Source: Candidatus Poribacteria bacterium
GTDB lineage: Bacteria; Poribacteria; WGA-4E; WGA-3G
Assembly (NCBI GenBank): GCA_026702755.1
Contig: JAPPBX010000029.1
Span: 1-64,000, forward strand
DNA: 64,000 bases
Direction of reading: 5' to 3'
Positions 7,518 through 15,125 of the stretch are shown here, in pieces; the stretch's first letter is position 1, and each line of letters begins with the position of its first letter. Below the pieces are notes generated by a model. The model did not search any database. It was not told the DNA's origin and saw only the letters and a list, made by a program, of their open reading frames with translations. The position numbers and the translations under genes are program-made.

Positions 7518-8942
7518 ATGAAATTTTCAGATGCTAAAAGGCACGTTTTGCTATTACTGATGGTGATAGTCGCACTGTTCATTAGTTTCGTTTCACGCGC
7601 TTTTGATAAGGAAGATACGGGCACCGTTACCGGACGCGTTGTTGATTTGGATGGGAACCCAGTTGCCGAGTTACCGATATTTATTGCGCCACTTGACCTT
7701 GATCCAGATGGGCACATGTGGACAGTATTTTTACCGGATGAGCACGCGCAGTTGCGCCGCGCACACACAAATGCAGAAGGTCAGTTTTCCATAACCGGTG
7801 TTCCTTCGGGTCCCGTGTACATCGGTGCCCTTCCGGACGATATAGATAAACGCCTGCCCGAAGACTTTGAACAGATTGTAGATGAGTTCACGTCAAGGGA
7901 TTGGACGAAGATCACAGAAGACGATATAGATGCATTCTATTCCAGTAACTTCGGTATGCACTTAGATGATTTTGAGCCGGATGTTGAAATTTTGTTCATT
8001 CGCGTCCAAGGATTCACCTTATACCCGCGCACTGATTACGATCAAATCGCGTTCGGTGTCAAACCCGGCGCGCTTATGAAGAATGTGGAAGTCACAGTGC
8101 AGCCGCGGATGCGAGTTCGCGGACGTGTCCTTTTCAAGGATGGAACACCGCTTACCAATACGCGCGTTGATCTCCGCGCTCGTTCTCGTGATGTGGATGG
8201 CTCCGGTTCGGGCGGTGCCGGTGCAAACTTGTGGGTAGACCCTGAAGGTTATTTTGTCATTTATATAGATGAGAAGAATGATCCTGCGTTCTACACGTTT
8301 TCGGCGGAATATCAAGACCTTTCTACAGAGGTTGAACCAATTCGTCTTGATCCAGGGGACCGATTCGATGGATTGACGTTGACGTTTGATAGCGAACCGA
8401 TTCCACCGAAGCAACCGCCTGAAAAAACGGAAGCAGACGATCCTGAACCATCGCCGCCCGTACCAGAACCACCGTCGAGGCCGATGTCTCGTGATGTATG
8501 GGTTGTCAATCCCGAAAATGGGCACGCTTATAAACGGGTTCACTGCGAAACTCGCGACGACGCGATTGACCAAGCTACCGAAGAAAAGGCGCATCTCGTC
8601 GCGATTAATGACGCTGCGGAGCAGGCATGGTTGGAAGCGGTTTTTGGACACACATTCTATTGGATCGGACTCAGCCGCGTTCCTACAACAGGGACACTTT
8701 CTAAGCGGGCAAAAAAATGGTGGCAGTGGGATAACAGCGACCCTATCACCTATGCCAACTGGTTACCCAATGAGTTCTTTTCTGAATCTTTGGATGCCAA
8801 TAAAAGAGACTATGCCATCATGACGCTCTCTGATGGGAAATGGTATGCGGTGAGTCCTGATAGTGTTATCTGGGATATGACAGAGATGGCGATCCTTGAA
8901 AAAACAGACGTGTTCGACGGTGCCTCTGCTAAAGAGAAATGA
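7518..8942 (+). CDS. Secreted protein with C-type-lectin-like domain (array copy 4)
   Basis: The longest copy at 474 residues. After the signal peptide (HVLLLLMVIVALFISFVSRA) it has a first sandwich (VTGRVVDLDGNPVAEL) expanded by an acidic insertion around residues 115-150, a second sandwich (VRGRVLFKDGTPLTNTR, then DVDGSGSGG), a Pro/Glu-rich linker (about 295-325) and the lectin-like domain (NPENGHAYKRVHC, AHLVAINDAAEQAW, FYWIGLS, NSDPITYANW). An insertion of basic residues follows WIGLSRVP. The usual GEP triplet is replaced by SDP, so the putative binding loop differs from the other copies. GAAGGAG precedes the ATG, which lies 18 bases after copy 3. Confidence 0.85.
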   Translation: MKFSDAKRHVLLLLMVIVALFISFVSRAFDKEDTGTVTGRVVDLDGNPVAELPIFIAPLDLDPDGHMWTVFLPDEHAQLRRAHTNAEGQFSITGVPSGPVYIGALPDDIDKRLPEDFEQIVDEFTSRDWTKITEDDIDAFYSSNFGMHLDDFEPDVEILFIRVQGFTLYPRTDYDQIAFGVKPGALMKNVEVTVQPRMRVRGRVLFKDGTPLTNTRVDLRARSRDVDGSGSGGAGANLWVDPEGYFVIYIDEKNDPAFYTFSAEYQDLSTEVEPIRLDPGDRFDGLTLTFDSEPIPPKQPPEKTEADDPEPSPPVPEPPSRPMSRDVWVVNPENGHAYKRVHCETRDDAIDQATEEKAHLVAINDAAEQAWLEAVFGHTFYWIGLSRVPTTGTLSKRAKKWWQWDNSDPITYANWLPNEFFSESLDANKRDYAIMTLSDGKWYAVSPDSVIWDMTEMAILEKTDVFDGASAKEK

Positions 8943-9034
8943 TAGTTGTAAAAGGTATCCCTGTCCGAATAAACGTTTACATTAGCGCAATTTACTACCC
9001 TAATACATCTAATGTTACAAGAGGAGAATTTATA

Positions 9035-10258
9035 ATGAATCTTCAAAGTTTTAAACAAAATTTTGGATTTCTTGTTGGGGTGATGATACTTTCCCTTCTG
9101 GTATCCCCGTCTGTTATTGCTCAGCAAGGCGCGACGATTTCTGGATACGTCGTTGACGAACTTGGAAATCCGGTTACCAATACTTCGGTAGCACTCCATC
9201 GGTATAAATTCATAGATGGTGATGCGGGCAGAGGGCACTTTGTACCTTTCTGGCAAAAGCCGGTCGGTTTAGATGGGCGTTTTTCCTTCATAAACATCGC
9301 ACCAACGGAGTCCGTTAGTTTTGTCGTAGATGATGAACGGACGAAAGGGAAAATCCTTTCTATCCAAATGGGTGAACTCACCCTTTATCCGGGGGACCAT
9401 CCGCTTTTTGGTAAAGTAAGGTTTTCCTTGGAAGCAGGGATGGAAATCGCAGACGTTGTCATCACGGTGAACACAAATATTCCTCCACAAGTCCGCGCAC
9501 GAGTCGTCTCTGCCGACGGAACACCGCTTGTCAATGCGACTATACATGTTACAGTGCAACGTAAAAGTTTGGATGGAACGGGCTCTGGGGGTTCTGGTGG
9601 CACAAGACAGACCGATGCGGAAGGATATTTCGTAGAAGACCTTAGGGTGGATGATAATCCCAGATTCTATGCGCTTGGCGTTGAATATCATGGACTTTTC
9701 GCGAAAGCACCTCCTTTCATTTTGCATGAAGGGCAACCGCAAGTTCATCTGCTTTTGACACTCGCCGGTAATCCAGATCCGCTTGCACGTCCGCCGGTAG
9801 GCCCACCGTCCGCTGCATTAACGGCGTTTCTTAATCCACCAACGGTATGGATTGTGAACCCCGCGAATGGACACGCTTACAAAAAGATTCATTGTGCCAG
9901 TATAGCGGGTGCGACGGCCCAAGCCGCTGCAGAAAATGCGTATCTCGTTGCCATCAATGATGAAGCGGAAAATGAATGGTTGGATGGAATCTTTGAACGA
10001 GAACGTTTTTGGATTGGACTCAACGATGCCGCCGAAGAAGGACAGTTGGTTTGGGATAGCGGTGAACCTGTTACCTATACGAACTGGGGTGAACATGAAC
10101 GAGAAGGGGACAATACTGAGATGAATGATTACGTTATCTGGGGATTTGGTGGTAGATGGGAAATGGTCGCACCTGGAAGTGGGCATGCAAATTTTGTCAA
10201 AAACGCAATTCTCGAAAGGGCAGATGTCCCTGTTGAAACACCATCTGAGGATAATTAG
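9035..10258 (+). CDS. Secreted protein with C-type-lectin-like domain (array copy 5)
   Basis: The 407-residue paralogue starts at the ATG preceded by AGAGGAGAA; a longer in-frame ORF begins at 8939 but overlaps copy 4 and lacks a signal peptide. It has the signal peptide FLVGVMILSLLVSPSVIAQ, sandwich one (ISGYVVDELGNPVTN), sandwich two (VRARVVSADGTPLVNATIH, with GTGSGGSGGTR), a short Pro/Ala linker, and the lectin-like domain (NPANGHAYKKIHC, AYLVAINDEAENEW, FWIGLNDAAEEG, GEPVTYTNW). The glycine-serine loop after D-G-T-G recurs in copies 1, 4 and 6 and probably marks one sandwich edge. Confidence 0.85.
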   Translation: MNLQSFKQNFGFLVGVMILSLLVSPSVIAQQGATISGYVVDELGNPVTNTSVALHRYKFIDGDAGRGHFVPFWQKPVGLDGRFSFINIAPTESVSFVVDDERTKGKILSIQMGELTLYPGDHPLFGKVRFSLEAGMEIADVVITVNTNIPPQVRARVVSADGTPLVNATIHVTVQRKSLDGTGSGGSGGTRQTDAEGYFVEDLRVDDNPRFYALGVEYHGLFAKAPPFILHEGQPQVHLLLTLAGNPDPLARPPVGPPSAALTAFLNPPTVWIVNPANGHAYKKIHCASIAGATAQAAAENAYLVAINDEAENEWLDGIFERERFWIGLNDAAEEGQLVWDSGEPVTYTNWGEHEREGDNTEMNDYVIWGFGGRWEMVAPGSGHANFVKNAILERADVPVETPSEDN

Positions 10259-10319
10259 CGACAGCGTAATGTTGGATTTGTTTTCAAACCACATCTGCAT
10301 TTTTAAAGGAGGACTTACA

Positions 10320-11672
10320 ATGAATCACTTAAGTTTCACACGTATTGCATACCTTTTCGGAGTTGTAATAGTGCTCTCCCTCATTGCATCCGTTCCTTGT
10401 ATCGCACAGAACGGGACAACACTCTCTGGTACCGTCGTTGATACAGAAGGGAAACCTATTGCTGGATTTGCCATCGGTCTTTTACAAGGTTCTCTGATAT
10501 CCATGACTGATGAAAAGGGGGCTTTCACTTTCACCAATATCCCTTCCGGACCGGTTCAAATTGCAATTCCGACACAACCGTCAAAAGAAAATGAGAAGCC
10601 TATATTCAACTTTGAGGCGGATGATGAGCTTGTTTCAATCAAAATCAAGGGTATAACGCTTTATCAGGACATGCGTCCGCCTTTCGGCGGCATCACATTC
10701 GGAGTCAAATCGGGCAGTCATATTGAAGACATAACGGTTACCGTCCGTCCGCGGGTACGAATTCGGGCAAAAGTCGTTTTCAAAAATGGGAAACCCCTAA
10801 CGAATACTTCTGTTGCCACGCGCGTCGAAGGCGATGGTGGTAGGTCGAGTGGAGGGGCTACTACGGACTCTGAAGGATATTTTGTGCATTATATGGATAA
10901 CGACGATGTGCCAGCACACTACACGGTCACTGTAAAATATAAAGGACTCTCGGCGAAATCAGAGCAATTTTTGCTTGAAAAGGGGGCGCGCTATGACGAT
11001 TTAGTCTTGACGCTTGATGGCGATGTACCGCCTGCTGCTCCACAAACGGAATCTCTGCCGAAAGTTTTAGATAAACTGACTGGTGGATCAACACCGTCTG
11101 AGAAACCGACACTCACCGAAACAAACCGCTCTGTACCAACTGACAAGGGACAAGTTAATATTCGAGAGGTGGAAGTAAAACCTCGTGTAACAAATACTGA
11201 ACCTACTAACCCTGTTAGACAGATGCGACCGCCATGGGAGAAAGATGCGTGGGCTGTGAACCCCGCGAATGGACACGGCTATAAAAAGATTCGGTGCGAC
11301 AGTCTGGACGAAGCACGAGATCGAGCCGCCGCGCAAGGTGCACACCTCGTCGCGATTAACGACGCAGCGGAACAGCAGTGGCTTTTGGGACTCTTCGGGA
11401 ATCACCTCTATTGGATTGGACTCAGTGATGCTGAAAACGAAGGGGAATGGGTATGGCAGAACGGTGAGCCGCTCACCTATACGAATTGGGGACCCAAGCA
11501 CAGTTTCCCGCGGAGTCCGCTTTCACCGGAAAAGAAGGACAGTGCTGTGATGACGTTTGCGAATGGACAGTGGCATGCCGTTGGTCCCGGTGATCTGCTC
11601 TGGAATACGACTCGACAGGCAATCCTTGAAAAAACAGACGTGTTTGACAGTTCCGCTGTCAAAGAAAAATAA
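10320..11672 (+). CDS. Secreted protein with C-type-lectin-like domain (array copy 6)
   Basis: The 450-residue paralogue has AAAGGAGG ten bases before the ATG. It carries signal peptide GVVIVLSLIASVPCIAQ, sandwich one (LSGTVVDTEGKPIAG), sandwich two (IRAKVVFKNGKPLTNTS), and the longest linker in the array (about 245-305, charged and Thr/Pro-rich). The lectin-like domain then carries NPANGHGYKKIRC, AHLVAINDAAEQQW, YWIGLSDAENEGEW and GEPLTYTNW. The C-terminal tail (AILEKTDVFDSSAVKEK) nearly repeats that of copy 4 (AILEKTDVFDGASAKEK), which points to duplication or gene conversion between these two copies. An upstream in-frame ATG at 10125 lies inside copy 5 and is rejected. Confidence 0.85.
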   Translation: MNHLSFTRIAYLFGVVIVLSLIASVPCIAQNGTTLSGTVVDTEGKPIAGFAIGLLQGSLISMTDEKGAFTFTNIPSGPVQIAIPTQPSKENEKPIFNFEADDELVSIKIKGITLYQDMRPPFGGITFGVKSGSHIEDITVTVRPRVRIRAKVVFKNGKPLTNTSVATRVEGDGGRSSGGATTDSEGYFVHYMDNDDVPAHYTVTVKYKGLSAKSEQFLLEKGARYDDLVLTLDGDVPPAAPQTESLPKVLDKLTGGSTPSEKPTLTETNRSVPTDKGQVNIREVEVKPRVTNTEPTNPVRQMRPPWEKDAWAVNPANGHGYKKIRCDSLDEARDRAAAQGAHLVAINDAAEQQWLLGLFGNHLYWIGLSDAENEGEWVWQNGEPLTYTNWGPKHSFPRSPLSPEKKDSAVMTFANGQWHAVGPGDLLWNTTRQAILEKTDVFDSSAVKEK

Positions 11673-11860
11673 AGGTTTTGAATCTACAATTGTTTGGTTC
11701 CGTGTTCACTTCTCCCCAGACAATTTTTTCCAATTAATTTGTCAGTCATTCCCACAAAGTCTACAGAGACATTCAGTTTTCCTGTGGCATTCAAAAGATG
11801 TAGAACTGCCACAAGGTTCTCTTGCTGACAACCCATAACTGAATAAGAAGGAAATGGCTT

Positions 11861-12622
11861 ATGAGTCGTCGAAACCTTCTGCATAGAATAGTAGTAATCC
11901 CCCTTGTTATTTTCGTTTCTGCCTTGTTGGGTTGTGGTGAAACTATAGAAACTATAGAAATAGACAGGGCGAGTTTTTCGGGACGCGTTGTTGATGAAGC
12001 GGGGAATCCGGTTGCTGGACTTGCGTTAGTCGTTTTACCCTGTGAAGTTGATGATGAGACCGATATAGCGGTTTACGACGCGGAGACCAATGATACAGGT
12101 CATTTCTCTATCATGGGTATCTATCCCGGAAAAGCTCAATTCATGTTGGTTTCTGAATATCAGGAAAGTCTCCCTCTTGAGCCGGAATATCAACTTCTTT
12201 CCTTTAAAATCGGGATTTCTGCTTACCATCCGAAAGACTTGCCCCCTGATCCTTGCACTCAGAATACCTTTTTTATCGGGTCGGGTGCGCGAATCGAAAA
12301 CGTAGAGGTAACAGTGCGACTCCGGATGCGGATTCGCGCGAAAGTCGTTTTGGAGGATGGTACACCCTTGGCAGACAAAAAAGTTAGCCTCAACATAAGA
12401 GCGTTCGATTCGCAAAGAAGTAGTGTTCTTGGAGGTATCCAGGGGTCTGTACAGACCGATGCTCAAGGATACTTTGTGCAGTATGTAGATAGGAGCGAGG
12501 CAATCGGCTATAGGGTGTCAGTTGAATATAAATGGCTTTGCGCAACATCGGAGATATTTATACTCGGAGTTGGGGAGCGACGCGAAAGCCTGATTTTGAA
12601 GTTGTCGGGGCCTCCACAGTAA
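11861..12622 (+). CDS. Lipoprotein related to the array, lacking the lectin domain (array copy 7)
   Basis: The 253-residue protein shares the two sandwich domains of the preceding six genes (FSGRVVDEAGNPVAG and IRAKVVLEDGTPLADKK, then TDAQGYFVQYVD) but stops where the linker and lectin domain would begin (final residues LSGPPQ). Unlike the others it has a lipobox, L-L-G-C with Cys25, after a basic and hydrophobic N-terminus, so it is probably a lipid-anchored member. AAGGAAA lies upstream of the ATG. It is 188 bases from copy 6. It may be a truncated derivative or a membrane partner for the secreted members. Confidence 0.8.
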   Translation: MSRRNLLHRIVVIPLVIFVSALLGCGETIETIEIDRASFSGRVVDEAGNPVAGLALVVLPCEVDDETDIAVYDAETNDTGHFSIMGIYPGKAQFMLVSEYQESLPLEPEYQLLSFKIGISAYHPKDLPPDPCTQNTFFIGSGARIENVEVTVRLRMRIRAKVVLEDGTPLADKKVSLNIRAFDSQRSSVLGGIQGSVQTDAQGYFVQYVDRSEAIGYRVSVEYKWLCATSEIFILGVGERRESLILKLSGPPQ

Positions 12623-12653
12623 AGATGATGATAACGCCACTAAAGCGTAGAAA

Positions 12654-13748
12654 TTAGATTTGGTCGCCTGATGAAAGTAGGTTCCCACAATACGCGCAAG
12701 CGTCTAATGTGACATCATCATTGAACGTTTCACGCTCTGGCGTTAAGTAGGTCTCATAGTTCGTAACGCAATTTGCGTTTTTACACGTCCGTGTAGAAGT
12801 ACCAATGTCTCGTTTCGGGGGTTGGGTCAAGATGAGTTGTTCCAATCCCATGAGGCTGGCGATAAGTGCCATCCGAACAGGTACTGCATTGGCGGATTGC
12901 TCGAAGTAAGCAGCACGTGGATCGTCGTCTAATTCGTAGGCAAGTTCATTGACGCGCGGGAGCGGATGCATAATCATCGCGTCTGGCTTCGCGTTTTTCA
13001 TGACTTCTGCATTTAGCAGATAACTACCGCGCACAGCGGCTGGATCCATGTTTGCTGGCAGTCGTTCCTCCTGAAGCCGATTCACATAGATAACGTCCAG
13101 CCTTTCAATCACGTCTGTGATATTCTCTACTTCAAGCGGTATCTGTCCGTGGCACTGTTCCAGCTGCGCGAGTACCCACGGCGGCATCTGTAGTGGTTTC
13201 GGCGCGATGTGAACCAGTTGCCCACCGAATCTCGCAACCGCCAAAGCGAAAGAGTGTGCCGCCCGTCCAAACTGGAGATCGCCGCAGATACCGACGGTTA
13301 ACCCTTCTACTTTTGACTTCCGCCGTATAATGGTATACAGATCCGCGAGTGCTTGTGTTGGGTGTGTATGGCTTCCATCACCGCCGTTGATGACGGGGAT
13401 GTGTGCGTATTGTGCCATAACACGTGCTGCACCCGCCCAATTGTGCCGCACCACAATGATGTCGGCATAATTCGTCACCATCCGCGCAGTGTCGGCGAGG
13501 GTTTCGCCTTTAGCTGTGGAAGTTGCGCTTGGGTCAGCGAAGCCGAGAGTGCCGCCATTGAGCCGTTCCATCGCACTTTCAAACGAAAGCCGGGTCCGTG
13601 TACTCGGTTCATAGAAGAGCGTCGCGAGCAATTTGCTCCTGCTGATGCCTGCCCATGTCTCCAGTTGCGACTGCATGCCTCCTGCCAGTCGAAAAATCTG
13701 TTCAATCTCAAAATTCGACAAATCGTCGAGTGTTACCAGATGCCTCAT
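12654..13748 (-). CDS. pyrB: Aspartate carbamoyltransferase with C-terminal PyrI-type zinc domain
   Basis: PyrB joins carbamoyl phosphate and aspartate in pyrimidine synthesis. The 364-residue product has the carbamoyl-phosphate loop FYEPSTRTRLSFE (45-57), HPTQALADL (129-137) and the HPLPR loop (261-265). The catalytic chain ends near residue 310. A tail then carries Cys322, Cys327, Cys351 and Cys354, with spacing 5-24-3. This equals the spacing of the zinc cysteines of E. coli PyrI (109, 114, 138, 141), including a similar N-x-N-C context. The PyrI nucleotide-binding domain is absent. GAGGAAG precedes the ATG. It lies 36 bases after pyrD, so they form a pyrimidine operon. Confidence 0.9.
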   Translation of the reverse strand: MRHLVTLDDLSNFEIEQIFRLAGGMQSQLETWAGISRSKLLATLFYEPSTRTRLSFESAMERLNGGTLGFADPSATSTAKGETLADTARMVTNYADIIVVRHNWAGAARVMAQYAHIPVINGGDGSHTHPTQALADLYTIIRRKSKVEGLTVGICGDLQFGRAAHSFALAVARFGGQLVHIAPKPLQMPPWVLAQLEQCHGQIPLEVENITDVIERLDVIYVNRLQEERLPANMDPAAVRGSYLLNAEVMKNAKPDAMIMHPLPRVNELAYELDDDPRAAYFEQSANAVPVRMALIASLMGLEQLILTQPPKRDIGTSTRTCKNANCVTNYETYLTPERETFNDDVTLDACAYCGNLLSSGDQI

Positions 13749-13784
13749 TTTCTTCCTCTAAGCGTCCGTGTTTATCATGCGTTA

Positions 13785-14714
13785 TTATGAATTAATCTGC
13801 AAACTACCAACCAATTCTTTCATTGACCTCATATTTGCGTGTTTGAGATAGGTGTGAATGCCTTTTACCACTTCTATTGATGCGTGTGGATTGACGAAGT
13901 TCGCTGTCCCGATTGCTACAGCAGATGCTCCGGCAATGAAGAATTCCACAGCATCTGTCGCGGTCATAATGCCACCCATTCCAACGATCGGAATTGAGAC
14001 ACTCTTGTAAACCTCCCAAACCAATCGTAATGCCACCGGCTTTATCGCGGGACCGGAGAGTCCACCTGTCACGTTCGCAAGTTCCGGTTTCCGTGTTTCG
14101 GCGTTAATCGCCATACCGAGGAGCGTGTTGATGGCGGAAAGCGCGTTCGCACCCGCATCCTCAACGGCACGCGCAATAATGCTAATATCTGTAACGTTTG
14201 GGGAGAGTTTCACCAAGAGTGGTAAGTCTGTCTTTGCGCGGACCTCTGTGACGAGTTGATGTGCCAACGTTGCATCAACGCCGAAACTCATACCGCCGCA
14301 ATCTAAATTCGGACAGGAGATGTTGAGTTCCACCCCAGTGACACCGTCTGCTGTATTGAGTTTCTCAATCACCGTCAGGTATTCTTCGACTGTTTTGCCA
14401 CAGACGTTGACAATTATCGGCACATCAAAATCACGGAGGTAGGGCAACTTCTCCGAAATAAAACCGTCTACGCCGACGTTTTGAAGTCCAATCGCATTGA
14501 GCATACCTGAGGGCGTTTCCATGATGCGTTGCATCGGATTGCCGGGCCACGGCACGCTTGTGATGCCTTTAACGACAACCGCCCCGAGTTGGTTCAGATC
14601 CACGAAATCCACGTATTCACTGCCGTAGCCGAAGGTGCCAGATGCCGTCATGACGGGATTGCGCATCTGTATCCCGCCGATATTCACACTGAGTGGTAAG
14701 TCTGTTGTGTCCAT
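13785..14714 (-). CDS. pyrD: Dihydroorotate dehydrogenase, class 1B-like catalytic subunit
   Basis: The 309-residue FMN-dependent TIM barrel oxidises dihydroorotate to orotate in the cytoplasm. Signatures include NPVMTASGTFGYG (about 19-31), the NISCPN catalytic-Cys segment near residue 133, the LVKLSPN strand, NTLLGMAIN, GGLSGPAIKP and GMGGIMT near the FMN phosphate. Length and motifs fit the PyrDB (class 1B) type that normally pairs with a PyrK electron-transfer subunit; no pyrK is seen here, so it may be elsewhere. It is 36 bases upstream of pyrB on the same strand. The ATG has no clear Shine-Dalgarno. Confidence 0.9.
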   Translation of the reverse strand: MDTTDLPLSVNIGGIQMRNPVMTASGTFGYGSEYVDFVDLNQLGAVVVKGITSVPWPGNPMQRIMETPSGMLNAIGLQNVGVDGFISEKLPYLRDFDVPIIVNVCGKTVEEYLTVIEKLNTADGVTGVELNISCPNLDCGGMSFGVDATLAHQLVTEVRAKTDLPLLVKLSPNVTDISIIARAVEDAGANALSAINTLLGMAINAETRKPELANVTGGLSGPAIKPVALRLVWEVYKSVSIPIVGMGGIMTATDAVEFFIAGASAVAIGTANFVNPHASIEVVKGIHTYLKHANMRSMKELVGSLQINS

Positions 14715-14743
14715 GTTATGTAAATGAGGGTAGTTTTGCTATT

Positions 14744-14998
14744 CTAACGAAGATAATTATTCAGAAAAAGCAACCCAAGCAATGAAATGCAAATTAAAAC
14801 GATACGTACCCAAGATGGTAATATCGGTTGGGACCATTTTGAAGGTAATTTATCCTTAAAAAAGGTCGAAACGGCTAAAACAGAGAATAATATGAAGTTT
14901 ATGAGTGCGTCGATGATGTCTGCCGAAAGAGCACTGCGTACTGTGAAGCCTATCCCACATATTCCAGCGATAATACCAACAATATGGTGCCTTTTCAT
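14744..14998 (-). CDS. Small membrane protein of unknown function
   Basis: The 84-residue ORF encodes up to three hydrophobic segments (about 8-27, 30-47 and 64-83) split by a short positively charged loop (FFKDKLPSKW), a plausible small integral membrane protein. It lies 29 bases upstream of pyrD on the same strand, so it may share its transcript. Start support is poor: no clear Shine-Dalgarno. No family was recognised. Confidence 0.55.
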   Translation of the reverse strand: MKRHHIVGIIAGICGIGFTVRSALSADIIDALINFILFSVLAVSTFFKDKLPSKWSQPILPSWVRIVLICISLLGLLFLNNYLR

Positions 14999-15125
14999 GA
15001 GAGGGTTTCCGTATGACGTGTTTTGAGATGTGTTATAAAATTAAGCTTTCTGTTCTTCATGAAAAGTTTAGCACCAATATATCTCAGATGTCAAGCAATT
15101 TTCCGCATTCTTTTTGGTAAGAGGT

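Noticed and set aside
8019-8651. 210-residue reverse ORF inside array copy 4
   Set aside because: Antisense to the lectin-like gene, no signal, motif or ribosome-binding site.
9269-9748. 159-residue reverse ORF in array copy 5
   Set aside because: A shadow of the copy on the plus strand; no support for translation.
3560-11672. Diversity-generating retroelement with lectin-fold targets
   Set aside because: The targets have the right fold, but no reverse transcriptase, template repeat or accessory gene is visible, and variation is spread over separate gene copies, not a repeat with adenine-biased changes.
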